From Clostridium sp. AM34-11AC (lineage in GTDB: Bacteria > Bacillota > Clostridia > Lachnospirales > Lachnospiraceae): 64,000 bases of DNA. The position numbers and the translations under genes were made by a program. The notes under the pieces were generated by a model. It saw nothing but the letters and a program-made list of their open reading frames with translations, was not told where the DNA came from and ran no database searches. Shown one piece after another: positions 37,827 through 45,684 of this stretch (its first letter is position 1; every line of letters starts with the position of its first letter). Location: contig NZ_QWGL01000015.1 in NCBI RefSeq assembly GCF_003435375.1, forward strand, positions 1-64,000, given 5' to 3'.

Positions 37827-38732
37827 ATGGTTAAGGTTTTGGGTTTGGGTGACAATGTGTGTGATATCTACCTGAATGAGAGGACGATGTATCCAGGTGG
37901 GCAGGCAGTTAATTTTGCGGTATACGCAGGTATGCTTGGCGTAAAATCAGATTTTATGGGCGTTTTTGGAAATGACGCGATTGCCGGTCATGTGAAGGCA
38001 TCACTCGACGCCCATAGCGTTGGATACAGCCATTGTCGCAGCTATGCCGGAGAAAATGGTTTTGCGAGAGTGATGATCGTCGATGGGGACCGTGTGTTTA
38101 AGGGAAGCAATAAAGGCGGAGTAATCCAGAAACATCCGATCCGTCTTGAGAAAGAGGATCTTGAGTATGCGGACGGATTTGATCTGATCCACACGACAAA
38201 CAATGGATTTACGGATGATCTGCTTCCTGATCTGCATGTGCTTTCACCATTTGTAAGCTACGACTTTTCTTACCGCTGGAATGAGGAGGACCGTGTGGAC
38301 CGTGTCTGCCCGTATATTGATTTTGCGTTTCTTTCCTGCAGCGATTTAAGCGATGAAGCAACGGAAAGGTTGTGCGGAAAACTGCATGAAAAAGGCTGTG
38401 GGGTTGTGACAGCTACCCGCGGAAGCAAAGGTGCGACAGTTTATGATGGACACCATTTTTACCGTCAACTGCCGGACTATGTGATCCCTGTGGACACAAT
38501 GGGGGCGGGAGACAGCTTTGCGACGGCCATGTTGGTGACAATTTTGAAAAAATTAGAAGAGGAGTCAGAAGCAAATTGGGAAGATCCGGAAATAAGAATG
38601 AAGATTTTGCCAGTAGCATTGAAGACTGCCGCAGCTTTTTCAGCAAAAACATGTCTGATCAAAGGCGCTTTTGGTGGAGGCGTTCAAGTGCCGGATTCTG
38701 TATATGAGCAGGTGTATAAAGATTTATCTTAG
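37827..38732 (+). CDS. frlD: FrlD-like fructosamine kinase (PfkB family)
   Basis: This 301-residue PfkB kinase resembles fructoselysine 6-kinase FrlD more than generic fructokinases. It starts with GLGDNVCDIYLNERTMYPGG followed by QAVNFAVYAG, has the segment DRVFKGSNKGG, and ends with the catalytic DTMGAGDSFATA. FrlD phosphorylates O6 of an Amadori product before a SIS deglycase splits it; a FrlB-like protein is encoded at 42943. The stop codon lies in the first stem of a structured repeat (38725-38919). The exact glycated substrate is unknown. Confidence 0.8.
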   Translation: MVKVLGLGDNVCDIYLNERTMYPGGQAVNFAVYAGMLGVKSDFMGVFGNDAIAGHVKASLDAHSVGYSHCRSYAGENGFARVMIVDGDRVFKGSNKGGVIQKHPIRLEKEDLEYADGFDLIHTTNNGFTDDLLPDLHVLSPFVSYDFSYRWNEEDRVDRVCPYIDFAFLSCSDLSDEATERLCGKLHEKGCGVVTATRGSKGATVYDGHHFYRQLPDYVIPVDTMGAGDSFATAMLVTILKKLEEESEANWEDPEIRMKILPVALKTAAAFSAKTCLIKGAFGGGVQVPDSVYEQVYKDLS

Positions 38733-38919
38733 TCGAGAAGACTCCCACCTCTTTTAGGTGGTGAGTCGTAGCAAATTTGTCTCAGTGTGAGTTAGGTCTC
38801 CGACTAAGATAAATGCTCCGCGAGGATGCACAGTGATTCTGATAGGAATATGTCGGCTTCGCTGACAAGAATCACGCGCCAAGTCTCACGGACATTCGAC
38901 TTGAAAGAATCGGAGTAGC
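38725..38919 (+). repeat. Structured ~185-nt RNA-like repeat, copy 1
   Basis: The outer stem TATCTTAGTCG (38725-38735) pairs perfectly with CGACTAAGATA (38801-38811). Inside is GACTC-CCACCT/AGGTGG-T-GAGTC. Then come GTGATTCT/AGAATCAC enclosing GTCGGC/GCTGAC, and finally CAAGTC/GACTTG. Copy 2 (48984-49160) keeps the outer stem as CTCAGTCG/CGACTGAG with changes on both arms, so base pairing is conserved. It is probably a non-autonomous IS605-type end or omega-RNA relative; no transposase is attached. Confidence 0.7.
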
Positions 38920-38948
38920 TTGTTATGAGAAAGAAATGAAGAATAGTA

Positions 38949-38977
38949 TTGACAAATGGTCAAAAATAAAGTATTTT
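38949..38977 (+). promoter_or_regulatory. Promoter of the HyuA-HyuB-FrlB operon
   Basis: TTGACA (38949-38954), a 17-base spacer and TATTTT (38972-38977). A GntR operator candidate follows at 39000. Confidence 0.65.
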
Positions 38978-38999
38978 ATCATTAAAGAATATATGACGA

Positions 39000-39015
39000 T
39001 ATATAACAATACAAG
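39000..39015 (+). promoter_or_regulatory. Candidate GntR operator, Hyu operon
   Basis: TATATAACAATACAAG shares 12 of 16 bases with TATATAACATTATATA at 44188-44203. An overlapping dyad TATAT-GACG-ATATA lies just upstream. Confidence 0.5.
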
Positions 39016-39106
39016 CTGTATGAAATCAATATGAAGCAGCGGACATGCAAATAGTCATGCCCGGACAGAGCAGCTTACAAACAACCAATACATGGGAGGA
39101 AATAAT

Positions 39107-41170
39107 ATGTCTTATATGATTGGCGTAGACGTTGGAGGAACGTTTACAGATTTCTCTGTTTTTGATCAGGAAACCGGCGAATTGTTCAATTATAAGGACA
39201 GTTCTACACCGGCAGACCCGTCCAAGGCAATTGTAAAAGGTGTGCAGGATGTATTAGAGATAAAGAAGGCAAAACCGGAGACAGTCAGCTATCTGGCACA
39301 TGGTACCACAGTAGGAACCAATGCGCTGATCGAAAAGAAAGGCTGCCGCCTCGGTCTTATCACCACAAAGGGATTTAAAGACCTGATGGAGATCGGAACA
39401 CAGCGCCGTCCGTCTCTTTACAACCTTCAGGCACAGAAGCCGTATCCGTTAGTTCCGTCTGGCTTAAACTGCACCGTTACAGAGCGTATCCGCTATGACG
39501 GCAGCATTGAGACACCGCTTGATGAGGAAGAGACCAGAGAAGTGGTCCGCTACTTAAAAGCCCAGGGAGTTGCTGCTATCGCAGTGTGCACCCTCTTCTC
39601 CTTCATCAATCCGGTTCATGAGGAAAGAATCGAAGAGATCATTCATGAGGAGTTCCCGGAAGCTTACGTAACGATTTCCAGCAAGCTGGCACCGGAGTTC
39701 CGTGAGTTCAGCCGTATGAGTACAACGGTCATGAACAGCTACTTAGGACCGGTTATGAAGAAGTATGTAAACAACTTCCGCGAGTCTATCGCACAGCTCG
39801 GCATCAAGGTTGAGCCGTATGTAACACAGTCCAACGGTTCCATCATTTCCATTAAAGAGACGATCGACTGCCCGATCAAGACCGCGTTATCTGGACCGAG
39901 TGCCGGCGTTATCGCAGCGGCTTATATCGGCAAACAGTGCGAAGCAGACAAGATCATTACATTCGATATGGGCGGTACCAGCGCAGATATTTCCCTGATC
40001 GAGAACTATACACCGCAGGTATCCAACGAGCGTTACGTTGAGGGATATCCGGCAAGAATCCCGATGATCAACATCATCACCATCGGTGCCGGCGGCGGCT
40101 CCATCGCAAAGATCGATGACGGCGGCGCGTTAAAGGTAGGACCGAAGAGTGCCGGCGCAACTCCTGGACCGGCATGCTACATGCGCGGCGGCGAGAATCC
40201 GTGCGTAACAGATGCAAACATCGTCTTAGGAAAACTGAACCAGAAGAAGATCCTCGGCGGCAGAATGGACGTGGATATTGAACTGGCAAAGAATGCGATC
40301 AAGACAAAGATCTGTGATAAATCTAATCTTGATATGAAACGTGCAGCAAACGGAATCATCACCGTAGTTAACTCCAACATGGTCCGTGCGATCCGAAGCG
40401 TATCCGTAGAGAAAGGCTACGATGTCCGCGAATTCAGTCTGATGGCATTCGGCGGCGCAGGTCCGCTCCATGCGTGCGAAGTAGCAAAAGAACTGGGAAT
40501 GAAGGAAGTTCTTATTCCGCCGCATCCGGGCACACTCTGCAGCTTAGGTTTACTCTTAGCTGATACAAAGTTTGACTTATCCAGAACAAAAGTTATGAAC
40601 GGTGAGGCTGACAACTTAGACAGCATCAACGAGCAGTTTGACAATATGGTAGAACAGGGAACCGGTCTTTTAGACAAAGAAGGTGTTCCGGCAGACCGCC
40701 GTTACTTTGAGTTTGCTATTGATATGCGTTATCAGCGTCAGAACTTCGAGATCAGCATTCCGGTACCGGCTGGAAAGATGACAGAGGAGACATTAAAGAA
40801 AGCACTGGCTGATTTCCATGCAGAGCACAAGAGAAGCTACGGTTACTGCAAGGAAGACGCAATCGTTCAGTTTGTAAGCTACCGTGTTTCCGCGATCGGC
40901 GTGATCGACAAACCGGATCTTAAGGCATCAGAGCTTCATCCGGAAGCACCGATCCCGGCACCGATCGAAGTCCGTCAGGTCCTCTTCCAGAACAGCGACG
41001 AGTATATTGAGACTCCGGTATACTTAAGAGAAGAATTCGTTCCGGGTCAGGCGATCCCAGGTCCGTGTATCTGCGAACAGATGGATACCACACTTGTAGT
41101 GCCGAAGGGCTGGACGATCCATGTAGATGGATATCATAACTTAAAGATTCGTGATGAGGAGGAGAAGTAA
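39107..41170 (+). CDS. hyuA: Hydantoinase/oxoprolinase subunit A
   Basis: This 687-residue protein belongs to the HyuA/5-oxoprolinase A/acetone carboxylase beta family, which uses ATP to activate a cyclic amide or ketone. The ATP phosphate loop GVDVGGTFTDFSVFD is at the N terminus, and the second ATPase block FDMGGTSADISLI is intact. Other family blocks are TIGAGGGSIAKID, GPGPACYMRGG-like sequence, and FGGAGPLHACEVA. ATG 39107 follows tgggaggaaataat. It is the first gene of an operon with HyuB and a FrlB-like protein. The substrate is not fixed by sequence. Confidence 0.92.
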   Translation: MSYMIGVDVGGTFTDFSVFDQETGELFNYKDSSTPADPSKAIVKGVQDVLEIKKAKPETVSYLAHGTTVGTNALIEKKGCRLGLITTKGFKDLMEIGTQRRPSLYNLQAQKPYPLVPSGLNCTVTERIRYDGSIETPLDEEETREVVRYLKAQGVAAIAVCTLFSFINPVHEERIEEIIHEEFPEAYVTISSKLAPEFREFSRMSTTVMNSYLGPVMKKYVNNFRESIAQLGIKVEPYVTQSNGSIISIKETIDCPIKTALSGPSAGVIAAAYIGKQCEADKIITFDMGGTSADISLIENYTPQVSNERYVEGYPARIPMINIITIGAGGGSIAKIDDGGALKVGPKSAGATPGPACYMRGGENPCVTDANIVLGKLNQKKILGGRMDVDIELAKNAIKTKICDKSNLDMKRAANGIITVVNSNMVRAIRSVSVEKGYDVREFSLMAFGGAGPLHACEVAKELGMKEVLIPPHPGTLCSLGLLLADTKFDLSRTKVMNGEADNLDSINEQFDNMVEQGTGLLDKEGVPADRRYFEFAIDMRYQRQNFEISIPVPAGKMTEETLKKALADFHAEHKRSYGYCKEDAIVQFVSYRVSAIGVIDKPDLKASELHPEAPIPAPIEVRQVLFQNSDEYIETPVYLREEFVPGQAIPGPCICEQMDTTLVVPKGWTIHVDGYHNLKIRDEEEK

Positions 41171-41171
41171 G

Positions 41172-42911
41172 ATGGCAAAGCAGATCGATACCGTAACTGT
41201 TGAGGTTGTCCGCAATCTCCTGATGTCCATTGCTGAGGAGACTTACGGAATCATTGTCCGCAGTGCATACTCCACCAATATGAAGGAACGCCGTGACGTT
41301 TGTACGGCTGTGATCGATCCGGATGGAAACAGCGTTGCGCAGGTAGAAAGTTTAGCTGCACTGTTAGGCTCCATGCTGAGTGTAGTTCCAAATATTTATG
41401 AAAAATTCGGAAAAGAAAATGTCCGCCCGGGCGATATGTTTATCGCTAACGACCCGTATCACGGCGGCGGCAACCACCTGCCGGATATTGTAATCGCGGC
41501 TCCGGCCTTTGTAGGCGACAAGCTGGTGGGCTGGATCGCAAACATTGCCCATCATTCTGATATCGGCGGTAAAGTACCGGGCTCCACATCCGGTGACGCT
41601 GACAGCTTATTCCAGGAAGGTATCCGTATTCCGGTGATCCGTATCCGCGAAAATAACGAGACGATCAGCAGCGTTCTTGATCTCCTCCTTGACAATACCC
41701 GTGTTCCACAGGAACGTGAGGGAGACCTGACTGCACAGATGTCTGCAAACCTGATCGGTGTGCAGAGAATCCAGGAGGCATATGCCCGCTACCAGGATGA
41801 CCTGATTGCGTGCATGAAGGAACTGGTAGGCTACTCCGAGCGCCGTGTCCGCGCTGTCGTTGCAGAGCTTCCGGACGGCGAGTATAACTACACGGACTAT
41901 GTAGACGGCTGCGGAGACAAATATCCGGATCCGCTTCCGATCAAAGTAAAAGTAACCATCAAGGGCGACAATTTAACGATCGATTTTACAGGAACTGCAG
42001 ATCAGATCAAAGCTCCGATCAACGTACCGTATCCGTGTACAAAAGCGGCAGTATTTTTCGCAGTAAAAGCCCTGATGGGCGACGATATCCCAGCCAATGA
42101 GGGAATCAACCGTGCGATCAAGATCATTGCTCCGAAGGGCTGCATTGTAAATCCGACAGAGCCGAGCCCGATCGGCGCGCAGATCGACTGCCAGCAGAGA
42201 ATTCCGGACGCGATCTTCGGTGCCCTCGCTCCGATTTTCCCGGATACCGTAGTTACCGCAGGAAACGGCGCGTGCACCACAACGATCTTAGCAGGTGAAG
42301 GTGCGATCGGTACAGACAGCGTATTTATCTTCCATGAGGTTATCGCCGGAGGCGGCGGAGCTTCCAAGGGCTTAGACGGTCTGTCGGGTGTTCAGGTAAA
42401 TATGACGAATACATCCAACATGCCGATCGAGGCAACAGAGATGGAGTTCACGAAGATCCTTGCCAGAAAATATGAACTGAAGGAAGATACTGGCGGAGCA
42501 GGTCAGTTCCGCGGCGGTCTTGGAATTGAGCGTGAGCTTGAAGTACTGCAGGATGATGTGGCATACACAGGACTCGGTGATCGTCATAAATTCCATCCGT
42601 GGGGACTTGCAGGCGGCAAAGAGGGCGCAGCAGGCGCATTCTACCGCGTTGCGACAGACGGCACCGTCACAAAGATGGGCCATAAGACGACAAGCTTCCC
42701 GTTAAAGAAGGGCGATGTGATCCGTGTTACAACACCTGGTGCCGGCGGTTACGGTGATCCGATGAAACGTGATCCGGAAAAGGTATTGAAGGACGTTAGA
42801 GAGAAAAAAGTATCTGCAGAGGCAGCAAAGAAGGAATACGGTGTGGTTGTTGTATCCGATGGAGTTGATTACCATGTAGATGAGCAGGCAACCAAAGCAC
42901 TCCGTGAATAA
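41172..42911 (+). CDS. hyuB: Hydantoinase/oxoprolinase subunit B
   Basis: This 579-residue partner of HyuA contains the family blocks YSTNMKERRDVCTAV, NDPYHGGGNHLPD and HHSDIGGKVPGS, rich in possible metal ligands, plus AGGKEGAAGAF and PGAGGYGDP near the C terminus. It starts one base after the HyuA stop with ggaggagaag as the ribosome site. Together A and B would open a hydantoin, 5-oxoproline or similar ring at the cost of ATP. Confidence 0.93.
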   Translation: MAKQIDTVTVEVVRNLLMSIAEETYGIIVRSAYSTNMKERRDVCTAVIDPDGNSVAQVESLAALLGSMLSVVPNIYEKFGKENVRPGDMFIANDPYHGGGNHLPDIVIAAPAFVGDKLVGWIANIAHHSDIGGKVPGSTSGDADSLFQEGIRIPVIRIRENNETISSVLDLLLDNTRVPQEREGDLTAQMSANLIGVQRIQEAYARYQDDLIACMKELVGYSERRVRAVVAELPDGEYNYTDYVDGCGDKYPDPLPIKVKVTIKGDNLTIDFTGTADQIKAPINVPYPCTKAAVFFAVKALMGDDIPANEGINRAIKIIAPKGCIVNPTEPSPIGAQIDCQQRIPDAIFGALAPIFPDTVVTAGNGACTTTILAGEGAIGTDSVFIFHEVIAGGGGASKGLDGLSGVQVNMTNTSNMPIEATEMEFTKILARKYELKEDTGGAGQFRGGLGIERELEVLQDDVAYTGLGDRHKFHPWGLAGGKEGAAGAFYRVATDGTVTKMGHKTTSFPLKKGDVIRVTTPGAGGYGDPMKRDPEKVLKDVREKKVSAEAAKKEYGVVVVSDGVDYHVDEQATKALRE

Positions 42912-42942
42912 AAATCAATTGTAAGAAAGAGAGGATATTCCT

Positions 42943-43941
42943 ATGATCAAAGGGATGCAGGAAGTCATCGATGTGATGACAAAGGCAAAAGCAGATCTGG
43001 ATAAAAACGGCGGCTTAAAGCAGGTGATCTTTGTAGCCTGCGGAGGCTCTTTCGCATCTTCCTATCCGGCACGCTTTTTATTAAATCAGGAGAGTTCCAT
43101 CCGTGTCCAGGGTTACAACAGCAGCGAGTTCGTCAATGCAACCCCGAAGAATGTAGATAAAAACACTCTTGTGATCGGCACATCCACAAAGGCGACGGCA
43201 GAGACCGTAGAAGCGCTGAAAGTGGCTAAGGCAAAGGGTGCGGTCACCATCGGATTATCCGGCTACGCGGATTCCCTGACAGCCCAGACAGCTGATTATT
43301 ATGTAACATATTATCACGCAGACGAGTGGTATAAGGACCCGACACTTGTTCATTACAACAGTCAGGGTACAGCATTAAAGATCGCGTTCTGGCTCTTAAA
43401 AGAGTACGATAATTATGAGGCATATGATCAGGCTCTGGAAGCTTTCGAGAAGTTAGAGACGATCTACGGTAAGGCATACAAGGATGTGCGCGCGGAAGCA
43501 GCAAAATTCGCCATGACATATAAGGATGACACCGTATGGAACGTAATGTCCAGCGGAGCTGCATGGGAAGTTTCCTATTCTGACGCATTCTGCTTCTTCC
43601 AGGAGATGCAGACCGTTCACTGTGTTCCGATCCACTCCGGTGAATATTTCCACGGCGCATTTGAGACATGCGACAAGGATCTGGCAATTCTGTTATTTAA
43701 GAGCGTTGGACGCACACGTCCGGTGGATGAGAGAGCCGAGCGCTTCTTAAATCAGTTCGGCGGACATCACTGGATTATTGATGCCGAGGAGCTGGGCTTA
43801 GGCGAGTTGGATGAGAGAGTTGCAGAGTACTTTAACTCTCTTCTGTTCCACCCGATCTCCAAACAGTTCATCTCCGCGATGGCAGATGTGAGAATGCATC
43901 CGATGACCTATCGTCGTTACATGTGGAAATTTGATTATTAA
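42943..43941 (+). CDS. frlB: FrlB-like SIS-domain deglycase
   Basis: This 332-residue protein has two SIS (sugar isomerase) domains and resembles fructoselysine-6-phosphate deglycase FrlB. Visible parallels are the first sugar loop VIFVACGGSFASSYPARFLL, VIGTSTKATAETVEAL, the catalytic-type segment SGEYFHGAFE and a C terminus with MTYRRYMWKFDY. FrlB enzymes split a 6-phosphorylated Amadori compound into glucose 6-phosphate and an amine. It sits 31 bases after HyuB in the same operon, and its presumed kinase partner is in the importer operon. Confidence 0.82.
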   Translation: MIKGMQEVIDVMTKAKADLDKNGGLKQVIFVACGGSFASSYPARFLLNQESSIRVQGYNSSEFVNATPKNVDKNTLVIGTSTKATAETVEALKVAKAKGAVTIGLSGYADSLTAQTADYYVTYYHADEWYKDPTLVHYNSQGTALKIAFWLLKEYDNYEAYDQALEAFEKLETIYGKAYKDVRAEAAKFAMTYKDDTVWNVMSSGAAWEVSYSDAFCFFQEMQTVHCVPIHSGEYFHGAFETCDKDLAILLFKSVGRTRPVDERAERFLNQFGGHHWIIDAEELGLGELDERVAEYFNSLLFHPISKQFISAMADVRMHPMTYRRYMWKFDY

Positions 43942-43953
43942 TTGCTCATTAAT

Positions 43954-44050
43954 TTATCTCAGTCAGAGAAGACTTTCACCTCTTTCAAGTGGTGAATACT
44001 GGTAAATGCGTCCCCGTGGGAGCCCAGTCTCACAGCTGTTTGACTTGAAT
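43954..44050 (+). repeat. Structured repeat, copy 3 (shortened)
   Basis: This begins ttatctcagtcagagaagact, has the variable TCACC/GGTGA hairpin and ends ttgacttgaat like copies 1 and 2, but lacks the central part. With copy 1 it flanks the Hyu-FrlB operon in the same orientation. Confidence 0.55.
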
Positions 44051-44067
44051 TACAAATGAGATATAAG

Positions 44068-44108
44068 ACAGGTTGATGCCTACGGAATGTGGATGTCAGC
44101 CTGTTTTG
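44068..44108 (+). terminator. Terminator after the FrlB-like gene
   Basis: ACAGGTTG pairs with CAGCCTGT (one G-U) across a 21-base loop, followed by TTTTGTGTTT. Confidence 0.6.
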
Positions 44109-44154
44109 TGTTTGAGAAAAAAATTAGAAATACAAGGCGAAGAGAAAAAATATC

Positions 44155-44183
44155 TTGCTATCTAATAGTACAAATAGTATTAT
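44155..44183 (+). promoter_or_regulatory. Promoter of the GntR regulator gene
   Basis: TTGCTA (44155-44160), a 17-base spacer and TATTAT (44178-44183). The operator at 44188-44203 overlaps the expected start of transcription, suggesting autoregulation. Confidence 0.6.
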
Positions 44184-44187
44184 AGTA

Positions 44188-44203
44188 TATATAACATTAT
44201 ATA
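44188..44203 (+). promoter_or_regulatory. GntR operator candidate, autoregulatory
   Basis: TATATAACATTATATA is a near-perfect dyad. Its exact reverse complement is at 28915-28930, with related words at 25764, 28684 and 39000, all beside promoters of nearby sugar/peptide operons. Confidence 0.7.
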
Positions 44204-44255
44204 TCTAATTAGTATAATTAACTGCTCTGAAAAAATGGGGTAGAAGGAGGGGTGT

Positions 44256-44993
44256 ATGGAAATAAATATGAATCCAAACAGCATTGTTCCGTTATATGTA
44301 CAGGTCGTAGAATGTCTAAAACGCGATATTGAAAACGGAGTATACAATGCAACAGGAAGAATTCCAACGGAGGCGGAACTGGCAGAACAGTATAAAGTGA
44401 GCCGGATCACGATCCGCAGAGCTGTGGATGATCTGGTAAGTCAGGGACTGGTCGAGAAAAAACAGGGAAAGGGAACTTTTATCTGTCGCCAGAAATTTGC
44501 GAAAGATATTAAAAACCTTCAGAGTTTCTCAGAGATGTGTCATCATATGAATATGAAACCGGGCGGACAGATGCTGGAGAACAAGCTGGTTCGCGCTGAT
44601 GAAAAGATTCGGAAACAGTTAAATCTGGAGCCGGGAGCATACGTGATCTATATTTCCCGGCTGCGGACAGCCGATGGTGAACCGGTGACGATCGAGAGAA
44701 ACTATTTCCCAGTGAAATACTCATTCCTCCTGGAGAAGAAGTTTGATGATAACTCTCTGTTTGAATGCCTTCAGGAGGAGGCGAAGGTGCGTGTTATCAC
44801 GTCAGAAAAGCAGATCGAGTTATGCCGGGCCACAGCAGCAGAGGCAAAGTTGATGAAAGTAAAGAAAGGAGCTCCACTTCTATATATTAAGAGTGTTGCC
44901 TATACGTACGACAGGGAACCTCTCTACGCGGGTGCCCAGGTCTTTAACGGTGAGGTATGTTCCCTCTATGTCTGTGAATCTGTAGAACAGTAG
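44256..44993 (+). CDS. GntR family regulator with UTRA ligand domain
   Basis: This 245-residue DNA-binding protein has a winged helix at residues 8-78 (PLYVQVVECLKRDIENGVY, RIPTEAELAEQYKVSRIT) and a C-terminal UTRA ligand-binding domain (about 95-240). HutC-subfamily regulators of this layout include FrlR, which controls frl operons. It has its own promoter and probably represses itself and the operons that carry the same operator word. The effector may be a phosphorylated sugar-amine, by analogy. ATG 44256 follows gaaggaggggtgt. Confidence 0.9.
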   Translation: MEINMNPNSIVPLYVQVVECLKRDIENGVYNATGRIPTEAELAEQYKVSRITIRRAVDDLVSQGLVEKKQGKGTFICRQKFAKDIKNLQSFSEMCHHMNMKPGGQMLENKLVRADEKIRKQLNLEPGAYVIYISRLRTADGEPVTIERNYFPVKYSFLLEKKFDDNSLFECLQEEAKVRVITSEKQIELCRATAAEAKLMKVKKGAPLLYIKSVAYTYDREPLYAGAQVFNGEVCSLYVCESVEQ

Positions 44994-45076
44994 CAGCGGG
45001 AAGTGGAAAAATGATGGGCTGCCTGCGGTCATTGTGGATAACCTGCAAAAATCATGAAAAACCGCGGAAAATATAC

Positions 45077-45105
45077 TTGCATTAGCAGTATGCATATGCT
45101 ATAAT
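45077..45105 (+). promoter_or_regulatory. Promoter of rpmE
   Basis: TTGCAT (45077-45082), a 17-base spacer and consensus TATAAT (45100-45105), about 110 bases before the rpmE start. Confidence 0.7.
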
Positions 45106-45214
45106 TATTAAGCTGTTCTGGCGGAACAGGACATATGGCTGAAAACGCCGTATTATATTATTAACGTAACGTGACTGTCAGTCATGTACCAAAAATTTTA
45201 AAGAGGTGAAAATC

Positions 45215-45424
45215 ATGAAACAGGGAATCCACCCAAATTACTATCAGGCCAAGGTCGTTTGCAACTGCGGTAATGAATTTGTAACTGGTTCTACCAAGAA
45301 AGACATTCACGTAGAAATCTGTTCCAAATGCCATTCATTCTATACTGGTCAGCAGAAGGCTGCTTCCGCTCGCGGACGTATCGAGATGTTCAACCGTAAG
45401 TATGGTATGAAAACAGACAAATAA
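45215..45424 (+). CDS. rpmE: Ribosomal protein bL31, zinc-binding form
   Basis: This 69-residue large-subunit protein has the zinc-type cysteines in VVCNCGNEF and [12 protein letters not shown], so it is the C+ form. ATG 45215 follows aagaggtgaaaatc. A terminator follows directly. Confidence 0.96.
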   Translation: MKQGIHPNYYQAKVVCNCGNEFVTGSTKKDIHVEICSKCHSFYTGQQKAASARGRIEMFNRKYGMKTDK

Positions 45425-45437
45425 GGTTTGATTAGTG

Positions 45438-45480
45438 AAAGGTTGAGCTTTTGGATAACTCTGAAAACTCAGCCTTTTTT
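45438..45480 (+). terminator. Terminator after rpmE
   Basis: AAAGGTTGAG pairs with CTCAGCCTTTT (one G-U), running into a T tract at 45474-45480. Confidence 0.75.
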
Positions 45481-45656
45481 GTCATACAGGGAATCAAGGA
45501 GAAAAAATCAACGCAAGCTTGCTTGCAGGGGATTTTTTCTCTTTGATTCCCGCACAAACATGAACAAGCAGCCATTTTTCGTAAGAAAAATGAGCGGATT
45601 ATGAATGTTTGTGGAGAATCGCGGGAGCACGAAGTGCGGAGCGATTCTGGTATGAC
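45481..45656. mobile_element. Three-hairpin palindromic element between rpmE and the DUF1385 gene
   Basis: The 176-base segment is bounded by GTCATAC (45481-45487) and GTATGAC (45650-45656). It contains three nested hairpins: an 18-bp AT-rich stem (GAATCAAGGAGAAAAAATC and its near complement), ACAAACAT/ATGTTTGT enclosing CATTTTTC/GAAAAATG, and GAATCGC/GCGATTC enclosing GCAC/GTGC. The design resembles the element at 20528 but the sequence differs. It carries no gene. Confidence 0.55.
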
Positions 45657-45684
45657 ACTATGAGACATATATGGAGGTAAAATC

